64,000 bases of DNA from Acorus gramineus (taxonomy: Eukaryota; Streptophyta; Magnoliopsida; Acorales; Acoraceae). Under the pieces are notes generated by a model that searched no databases, was not told the origin of the DNA, and was given only the letters and a program-made list of their open reading frames with translations. The position numbers were made by a program, and so were the translations under genes. This document shows positions 56,196 to 64,000 of the stretch, piece after piece (within the stretch, counting starts at the first letter, position 1; each line of letters begins with the position of its first letter). The stretch lies in contig CM060847.1 of assembly GCA_030737835.1 (NCBI GenBank), forward strand, positions 17,631,979 to 17,695,978. Direction: 5' to 3'.

Positions 56196-59131
56196 CTGAA
56201 AAGGAGAAAGAGAAAATAGACAGAACATGAAAGCAAAAGTAGTTGAAAAAAGAGAAAACTTAACGTAGAAAGGGTTTCTACACCACCTCCCTGCGCAAAT
56301 GACCAGGAGAGGTTAACGTAGTTAGGAGACCATGTTTATAATTACTAAGATTGGCATTCTTGAAAAAGAAATGGGTAAGAACCATGATTCTCTCATGAAA
56401 TCCACATCACCCAATTCGCCCGGTATCCTTAGAATATATCATATTGAATGGATAAAAATATGTTTTGAATATTTACATTATAATTTTATTTATAGTGAAA
56501 TAAAAATTTATAAAAATTAAAAAAAATGGATATAATTTTTTTCCCATATTTTGGAGACACCTCTTGTGGTGGGGGCCTTATGCGATTGCCTTCTCTGCCT
56601 GTATTCAGGGCCAACGTGATAAAAATAGTTTATATTTTACAATTTATACATTTTATACATATATATTATATGTGCGGAATATTTCCTTAAATGTTTGATC
56701 ATGCTCTTCAATGAATTGTCAATATTTATGGACTTCGAAAAACATTCTTCCTTTTGGGAAATATTTTATATATATTATTATTTGTTGTGAATAATGTACT
56801 TTATGGTTAATGTTTTGTTTAAGCAGGGATATATAAGAGCGGATCATATATACTCGTGCAAAGGGAAGAATAATTCACTACAATGGAAAATGAATCATCA
56901 ATGCGTTGTGGATATCATCATTCTTCTAAGAGTTTTGATATATTTGAAGGTCAGTAATATATCAATCATATTTTTGATACAAAGCTTCTATGGGTACTCT
57001 GATATTCAATGGAATATGAGATCATAATTATTCTAGAGTACTTATTGATATTAGGAATTTCTTAAAGTGGTCTGGATATACATTCTTCATGGCTATCATA
57101 TTATTCTGGGTTATACAGGAACTTTTGATATGATCATATATTGGGACTTCTCATCGATGTTTCAAGTGGTGTAGTATTATCTAGTTTTCATATTATTTGA
57201 TCATCAGTGACAAGCAAGCGCTTCAAGGTATGTGACAAAAATACCATTTTATTTTAATGGTACATGCTTACATGCAAATGACCTGGTGAATGGCATATTT
57301 TTATATATTCATGTCAATGTGGGGGTCATTATAATCTATATGTGAATGTGATAAGTTATGAGAACTAAAATTATGTAACTTTTAGAGATCATGTAAATTA
57401 GATTTTATATATAATTGATTTATATAACATCTAAAATTATGTAACTTCTTCAATGAGCAGTGTCGTATTTTGGGTCTGGTTCGAGGGTCTATCTTGGCGC
57501 ACACTAAGAGAAGTTGTCAGATATCAGAGGTTTAGTTGTATTGTAGTAACGAAACATCATTAAAATCCTATGCGCGTAGGGAAGTTTTCATTTGAACAAT
57601 AATATCTCCTATGTGTTCGACTAGGCGAATCCAATATTATTACTCTAAATCCTATTGTTTTTTATTTGATGATTTCTATCCACCCAGTTTATAGTCTCGC
57701 CCTTCGGGACCTCTATGTAGCTCTCTGCTCTGGTCACAGAGCCTGCCTACCCAAAAAAAAAAAAAGTGTTACCCTGTGAATTTATTCACATTGATCTTCA
57801 TTCACTCCCTACTTTGGCTTTTGCCTATAGCTTACGGGATATTATATAATTGGATCCAAACATACACATTCAAGGTAGTTACAACTCTTTTGATCCTCAT
57901 ATCTTAATTTTATTTGTCTTTGCTGCATTTCTTTTGAGACTATCACACACTAGACTACCAACAATTCTAAGGAGTAAAATATTGCGGTCCCTTTACAGTC
58001 CGTCCATATTTAAAATTTTTTTTTTTAAATCATTTATCTCATCTAATGAAATAAATATTTTTATAAAAGGTGATGTGTCTATTTCAATAATTCAAATATA
58101 TCATTTATAAAAAAATGAGAAAAATTTAGAACAAATTATATATATCTAGTTACAATGAGTGGATGTGATATGCTACATTTGTGATTGCATTTGAGACTGT
58201 AAAAATGATATAGTATAAAAGCGCTCTGCCGCTCTTTCTTTCCCAACAATTGGCAATTCAGACTTATTTTCTTGTTGTACTATGTTTTTCTCATCCCCAT
58301 TTAAGACTTTTAATCTCTTTTCTACATTTAAAAAACAGATAACAATTGACCATTCAACTCACTCTTGGAAGCCAGATTTCTCTGTGAAGAGGGCACTCAA
58401 ACAGATATTCACTACTACTTTTGGCTCTGTATCTATCTTTTTTGCCTGTGTATCTCTAAGTGGACCCATATATATATATAGACACACCACACACACACAC
58501 ACACACACACTCGGTTTATGCAAATATATATGTTTAATGTCTTTCTTTTATGGATAACGTTAGAAACAACCACAAATGAACTTGTTTTAATTATTTTTAA
58601 ATAGTAAACCTCGTCTAAAGAAGTATATATGCTTATCGCTCCTTTTCAAATTGAATAGATTCATTTTTAACAAATGTAATTTTTTTTAATGAGATATATA
58701 CCTTTTTAGAGTATATGACATTGCATTTAAGATTGTAAAAATGACTGTGTGCCCTTCTTTTATATGTGTGTATATAGTCTTTACATTTATTTATTCTTTT
58801 AATGTGTGGATCCATTGTTTTTCCTTTTGAGGCCATCCTATATTATTCCTATCATGCGATTAATGGATGTTTTTATTTATTAGATGGATGCTATTATCTA
58901 TTATAGGGAGATCATATTGATCAAGTCATTTCCCACCTCTTTAAAAAATTAGGTTGATTTTACTCGTCAACCCCGTTATATATTATTTTGATGTACAAAT
59001 CATCATACGACATGTCGACACATATTACACTTCGATTGCTTGTCAGGTTTTATATCTCAATCCCTTCTGTGATTGTAAAATGTATCAGAGATTCAAGACA
59101 GTTTTATGATCTCTTCTGCAACTTATGAATC
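56196..59131. other. AT-rich intergenic sequence
   Basis: No gene is supported. It includes a CA microsatellite (58488-58510), a TA run near 58470, and two similar blocks (CATTTGTGATTGCATTTGAGA near 58178; TGACATTGCATTTAAGATTG near 58717) indicating an old repeat. Confidence 0.5.
58488..58510. repeat. (CA)n microsatellite
   Basis: A CA dinucleotide run of about 23 bp preceded by an imperfect extension. Confidence 0.9.
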
Positions 59132-59757
59132 TTTTTTTTTTTGCTTGGTAAATAAATTCATTCATATCAACTAAACGAGGGATTTACAGAGTGTCCATCA
59201 GAATAAGTCACAAAAAGCTTACATAGATGGGGAGAAAGAGTCCCCCCCTAAGAGTTATAACTGATTTAACACTGAGAAGAGAGTATACGACTACCACGCT
59301 ACAGTCCTTTTAGAATACGAGTCTGGGTTACACCTTTTTCTTCTACAAGGAGGAGCTTAATTTATGAGTTAAGCTGTTCTTGGGAGAAGTCAGAAGTACC
59401 CATTTGCGTCTGCAAAGCAGCGAGCGCATTAGCTACACAGTTTGCCTTCCATTCCCTTAGAGAAGATACAATGCTTTTGATTTGGCGAATATCACGTAGA
59501 GCAGTCCAGGGGGACAATCCCCTTCCCTTGAACCCATGCTACAGCAGTGGTGGAGTCTGATTCAGACCACACTTTGTGATATTGTCCATGCACATTTGGA
59601 GACCTGCTAAGACACCCTTCAGTTCAAGGATGTTAAATGATGCGGCCCTAACTCTTGCTGCCATTGCTTGTAAGCACTCCCCCTTATGGTTTCGAATTAC
59701 AGCACCAATCCCATATCTATCATCTGCAAGAGAGCCATCCGAATTCGCCTTGATCTA
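59132..59757 (-). mobile_element. 5'-truncated LINE 3' end with RNase H domain and poly(A)
   Basis: The minus strand from 59757 reads IKANSDGSLADDRYGIGAVI then NILELKGVLAGLQMCM, and after a one-base shift WSESDSTTAVAWVQGKG. These match the RNase H-like domain at the end of plant LINEs, with its DGS, E and DS acidic residues. A 3' UTR and a poly(A) tail (T run 59132-59142 on +) follow. There is one frameshift and no upstream RT, so it is a truncated dead copy. Confidence 0.75.
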
Positions 59758-59794
59758 GCCCTCTGGTGGATATTCTGAATGTCATCATAATTAT

Positions 59795-59898
59795 ATTCTT
59801 GTTACATTTTAACTTTTACAAATTTATTATATATTCAACTTATTTTATTATTCTTGTTTCATTTTAACTTTTACAAATTTATTATATATTCAACTTAT
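59795..59898. repeat. 55-bp tandem duplication, second copy split by a solo LTR
   Basis: ATTCTTGTTACATTTTAAC... at 59795 and ATTCTTGTTTCATTTTAAC... at 59850 are 55 bp apart and nearly identical. The second copy is interrupted at 59898 by the LTR and resumes after 60240 with TTTATTATTCTTG. Confidence 0.88.
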
Positions 59899-60235
59899 TG
59901 ATGTAAATCGTTTAAGATTTTAGTATTTGTTTAATTTTGAATTTTAAAATAAGTTTGTAAGGAAGTTGGTTAGGATTTGTTGGTTGAAATTTGTTGGTTA
60001 GATATGCATTCTTAACAACTTTTAGGCCTATAAATAGGACCCCTTGGTAAAGGGAAAAGACATCAAATTTTATTATTTTATTTTGTAAGTCTCAAAGAGG
60101 CTCTTCAAAGCCTTGACTTTTATCTTTGGCTTTTGTTTAATAACAAAGCTTTTAGTTTACTCTATATTTCTCTCATTCGAGGGTTTCTCTCTTTTCGAGC
60201 TTTTCGTATTTTGATGCATACCCGGGTTTGCATCA
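59899..60235. repeat. Solo LTR (337 bp) with CTTAT target duplication
   Basis: Begins TGATGTAAATCG and ends GGTTTGCATCA (TG...CA), flanked by an exact 5-bp duplication CTTAT (59894-59898 and 60236-60240). It contains a TATA-like CTATAAATAGGACC near 60030. No primer-binding site, internal region or second copy is present. It is therefore an LTR left by recombination between the two LTRs of a full element. Its family is unknown; it does not match the LTRs of copia elements 1 or 2. Orientation is not proven, though the TATA-like site suggests +. Confidence 0.82.
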
Positions 60236-60489
60236 CTTATTTTATTATTCTTGTTCTTGTTAGAGGACGGTCATAAACAAGTTTTGATATGTTTATGTTT
60301 ATATCAAATCTATCATGTATTTGAATTGTATTTTTATGCTTATTGATCAATTTGATGCGAGGAATGTAATATGATGTTTTTTTGGTACATTGCATTTGAG
60401 ATTTTAACCATCGACACGGTGATTGCACTATTCTAAAGGTTGAAATTGTCGAAGGTGTACCATATTTGGCCATCTCTTCTTCTCAAGGT

Positions 60490-60923
60490 CATCATTAACT
60501 GGGTAGCCTAAAATGATGAGAACTTGTGTCTCCTCATGAATGAGAGTTACTGACATTCATCTTGATTCACTGTTTTGACGTTTATCTTATTCTTGCTAAG
60601 GGGAGGGACACTGCGATCAGATTCACTCATACTAAAGGTAGTTCCAAGTCTTTCAAATGCATACATTGCCTACTTGTGCTATTTGATCTTGTTTCACTTG
60701 TCTAGTTAGTTTTCCACATATTTATCCATGCATCTAGTGGCTTCATTACTGCATTTCTGAGGTTGTCACATCCTTTACATCTAGTTACTAGTAGACTTTA
60801 CATATTTAATACCAACCTTTCTAATAAGAAACTGTTATTTTCAGACTTATTAATGGAATCCAATACTAATTTCACTCTCTATTCCATGACACAGTGTCCC
60901 ATATCTGCTGGACGAAGGACATC
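60490..60923 (+). promoter_or_regulatory. 5' flank of CNL2 shared with CNL1
   Basis: Similar to 38265-38585: TTAACTGGGTAGCCTAAAATG, then ACTTGTGTCTCC..., TCACTCATACTAAAGGTAGTT and CAAATGCAT recur in order. The flank is longer here by about 110 bp between CAAATGCAT and the coding start. It marks the left edge of the gene-containing duplication. Confidence 0.4.
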
Positions 60924-63900
60924 ATGTGGCCTTGTATCATGGATATTGCAAAAGGAGCTGGGAAGATGTTATGGGAGCCCATAAAACTCCATGCGAGCTA
61001 CTTCATTTGTTGTGAGAGATATGTCGATGATCTGAATGTCCATGTCAAGAAGTTGGATCCAAAGAAGAAGGACCGCGAAAAAATGGCCAATGAAATCGGG
61101 AAAGAACCATCAGAAGAACTATTGGACTGGCTGAAAAAAGTCAAAGAAGTCAATGATGATGCAAAAAGAATGACTGATAAGGTTGGAGAACACCAGCATT
61201 GCTTCACTTGGCTCTCTGACTTGGGCTCACGTCATAGCCTGGGCAAGGAAGCAGTGGAGAAGAAAGCCTTGGTAGATCAGCTCCAAGAGCAGAACATGGA
61301 ACATATAGCAGTGCCTGTACATGTTCAAGTGATCGAATCATTGATCAATAAGGATTTTAAGCTTTATCAATCCACAGATTTAGCCTTGCAGAAGGTTATG
61401 GATGCATTGCAGAATGGAGTCCACATCATCGGTTTGTCTGGAATGGGTGGTGTTGGTAAGACTACTCTAGCAAAAGAGATCAAGAGGCAAGCATTGGAAC
61501 AGAACATGTTCAGAAAGGCTATCATGGTGACAATTTCTCAAAATCCAAACCTCGATATCATACGGGAAAAGATGGCAGAGCAACTGGGAATCAATATCAA
61601 GCAAGAGAGCATATCATTAGAGAAGCTTTTCAGTCTAATTAAGCAAGTGGGCAAGGTTCTTATAATATTGGACGATGTGTGGAGGAGATTGGACTTATCA
61701 GAGATCGGGATCCCCCATGATTGCTGCAAGATCATCATGACATCACGCAGCTTAGAAGTATGCACATCCATGGGAATCAAAGAAAATATACAATTGGGAT
61801 TCTTATCTCCAGAAGATTCATGGGAGCTGTTCAAAGCGTACTCTGAGGTGGTTGAATCCTCCTCCGAATTGCAATGTCGTGTGGCACAAGATGTCGCCTC
61901 TGAATGCAAAGGATTGCCATTGGCTATAGTGACAGTTGGAAGGGCATTGAGAGGAAAAAGCTTGCCTGAATGGAAGGATGCGCTGGTTCAACTGAGGGCA
62001 TCTATCCCTGATAATATTTCCGAATTGAAAGATGTGTATATGCAACTTAAATTGAGTTATGATCATTTAAGCAAAGAAGCCCAATCATGCTTCTTATTGT
62101 GCAGTCTGTTTCCGGAAGATGATGAAATTTCCGTTGAACTGTTGACTTGGTATGCAATGGGGGAGGGTTTTTTGCAATGTGTCAACACACTTGAAGAATC
62201 AAAAAATAGAGTATTGTCTTTGGTTAATAAACTAAAGGCATCCTGCTTATTATTGGAGGAAGGAGAAGAAGGAAAAATGGTGAAAATGCATGACGTCGTT
62301 AGAGATGTCGCTATATACATCGGATCAAATGAAAACCATGAAGGCTGTCTTTCAAAATCTTATCAAAATGAGCCAGATTGGGACAAATGGGAAACTGTGA
62401 AAGAATGTAAGAGGCTTTCTGTGATGAATAACAGCATTTGTACCCTTCCAGAGAAACCTCCCGAGTGCTCGTACGTCCAAACTTTGTTGTTACAATGGAA
62501 TTCAGAATTGATAAAGATTCCTGATAAATTTTTTGAGAAGATGACATCGCTCAGAGTGTTGGATCTCAGCCGTACCTCCATATCATCGCTTCCTGCATCC
62601 ATGAGTTACCTCACAAATCTACAGGTGATCCTTCTAGATCACTGTAGAAATCTAGAAGATATATCTGCGCTGGGGAGCCAAAATAAACTTCAGGTGCTTA
62701 GCTTAAGATCTACTAAAGTGAAGGAGATGTCAGAGGTTGTTGGTAAATTTACTGGTTTGAAGTATTTAGATTTGAGAGATATTAAAAATCTGAGAATACC
62801 GCCAAAAGTGATATCAAACCTGTGCCAGTTGGAAGAACTCCACGTGGGAGATAGTTTCACTGAATGGGAAGTTGGGGGAGAGGAAACTGGAGAAAATGCT
62901 CCTTTACATGAAATCCAGACATTGATAAAATTGAAAGTACTATCAATCAAAGTGGACAAATATTGGGAAGACATGCTAGACAGGGTCTTCATAAAAAGAC
63001 TAGAAAGATTTCATATCGTAGTCGGCCCAATAATGTGGTATAAATATCGGGATTGGATTTCTGAAGGTCAATTTGTCAAACTTGGGTCTCCCGGGTTGGG
63101 TCAGTGTGTTGTTGCATAAAACAGAAGTATTGAAGCTAGTGGAATCCAGCTGCCGTCAGTTGGATGCCACAGGTGGCGGTGGTTTGCAGTGTATGAAGAT
63201 TCTTAAATTAAAGGAGTGCAATGAAATGGAATTCATTGTTATCGGCCAAAATAGCTCGAGCATCCCCTGCATTATACTCCCTCGTCTGAAAGAATTGCAT
63301 TTAAAAGACATGGAGAAATTGAGAGGTATATGCAGCAGTCCACTTCCTAATGGCTCCCTGGAGAAACTGGAGTTTATGAAATTAGAGAAGTGCAAGGAAA
63401 TGGAATTCATCATTATTGGTCAAAATAGCTCGAGCATCCCCTGCACTATACTCCCTCGTCTGAAAAGGTTGCATTTAGAAGACATGGAGAAATTGAGAGG
63501 TATATGCAGCAGTCCACTTCCTAATGGCTCCCTGAAGAAACTGGGTCCTTCTAGTCTATGATTGCTCCAACCTAAATATTCTCCAAATTCTTCAGCAGTC
63601 CACTTCCCTGGAGGACCTTTATATCTTGAGGCAGGACTCCATGAGAGAGGTATTCAGCACTTGTTCGGCCAGCAGAGCATTGCTTCCGAGGTTGAGACGT
63701 ATGAATCTCAGTGATTTACCTGAGTTGATGAGCATATGGAAGGGGGATTCCGTGCCTCCATTGGGAAGTTTCTCCAACCTTATTGAACTCAAACTGATCG
63801 AATGCAGTGAATTGAAATACGCTCTATCACCCAATCTGGCTCAGAGGCTTGAATCCCTTGAGGATCTTCATGTTAAAGATTGTAATATGATGAAGGGACT

Positions 63901-64000
63901 GATTTCACCATCCTTTCATGGCTTCTGCAACCTCCGGATTTTGACGATTGAGAACTGTTCGGGATTTATCCATCTCTTTCTATTGCGGGTTGCTCAAAGC
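60924..64000 (+). pseudogene. CC-NBS-LRR paralogue (CNL2), frameshifted, runs off the window
   Basis: Close paralogue of CNL1. From ATG 60924 (MWPCIMDIAKGAGKML) a 731-codon frame carries an intact CC and NB-ARC: P-loop GMGGVGKTT (residues 173-181), kinase-2 VLIILDDVW, GLPLAIVTVG, CFLLCSLFPED, MHDVV, and the first LRRs. Relative to CNL1, a 17-bp deletion near 63060 shifts the frame and ends it at 63119. Reading resumes in another frame at 63073-63561 and shifts again by a 2-bp deletion near 63547. Homology then continues to the window end. It has two of the 174-bp LRR units (63226, 63400) against three in CNL1. As it stands it could encode only an NB-ARC with a short LRR stub, so it is most likely a pseudogene. 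The 3' end lies outside the window. Confidence 0.88.
63226..63573 (+). repeat. Two 174-bp LRR repeat units in CNL2
   Basis: Units start at 63226 and 63400 (both ATGGAATTCAT), exactly 174 bp apart, matching the CNL1 units. The second unit contains the 2-bp deletion. The 231-bp second-level duplication of CNL1 is absent here. Confidence 0.88.

Overview
The window looks like repeat-rich, gene-poor nuclear DNA of a flowering plant. The evidence is AT-rich intergenic sequence, Ty1-copia LTR retrotransposons, plant-type LINEs with DUF4283 and zf-RVT domains, an integrated caulimovirid (plant pararetrovirus), MITEs, and coiled-coil NBS-LRR (CNL) disease-resistance genes. Nothing in it is bacterial or organellar. 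I cannot name the species. A woody eudicot or other dicot-like angiosperm is a guess from the type of CNL.

Layout. 0.2-1.0 kb is a 133-bp minisatellite. 1-8.5 kb is AT-rich and gene-free, with several MITE-like inverted-repeat elements. 8.5-13.7 kb is Ty1-copia element 1 (+ strand): both LTRs and the primer-binding site are present, but its gag-pol is broken by many stops. 13.7-18.5 kb is gene-free apart from a non-autonomous Mutator-like element with a 9-bp target duplication (15.99-16.97 kb) and a scrap of copia RNase H. 18.75-25.76 kb is a decayed endogenous pararetrovirus on the minus strand. At its distal end sits a patchwork of five short fragments copied from different places in the same virus. 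26.0-30.7 kb is a LINE (+ strand) with a nearly open ORF1 and a frameshifted ORF2 that has lost its 3' end. 31.4-37.3 kb is Ty1-copia element 2 (minus strand), young by its near-identical LTRs and perfect 5-bp target duplication, but without a recognisable gag.

38.6-42.4 kb holds the one clearly intact cellular gene, a 1287-aa CNL (CNL1) with an internal three-unit 174-bp LRR amplification. It is followed by about 5 kb of non-coding DNA made of three diverged 1.4-1.8 kb tandem units. 48.4-49.1 kb is a dead LINE end. 50.9-52.0 kb carries the last two exons of a Rab5/RABF-type GTPase (minus) with no visible upstream exons. Beyond lie a 98-bp near-pure poly-C tract, another LINE 3' end, a fragment resembling a MULE-associated ORF, a cluster of near-perfect palindromes, a MITE, a LINE RNase H tail and a solo LTR that landed inside a 55-bp tandem repeat. 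From 60.9 kb to the window end is a second CNL (CNL2), closely similar to CNL1 but frameshifted twice.

Functionally, the only host genes are the two CNL paralogues (intracellular pathogen sensors) and the Rab fragment (endosomal trafficking). The two CNLs plus shared 5' flank indicate a resistance-gene duplication whose roughly 22-kb spacer has filled with repeats. The rest is mobile or formerly mobile DNA. I did not find a clearly new biological system. The most unusual structures are the pararetroviral patchwork, the CNL repeat expansions and the palindrome cluster.
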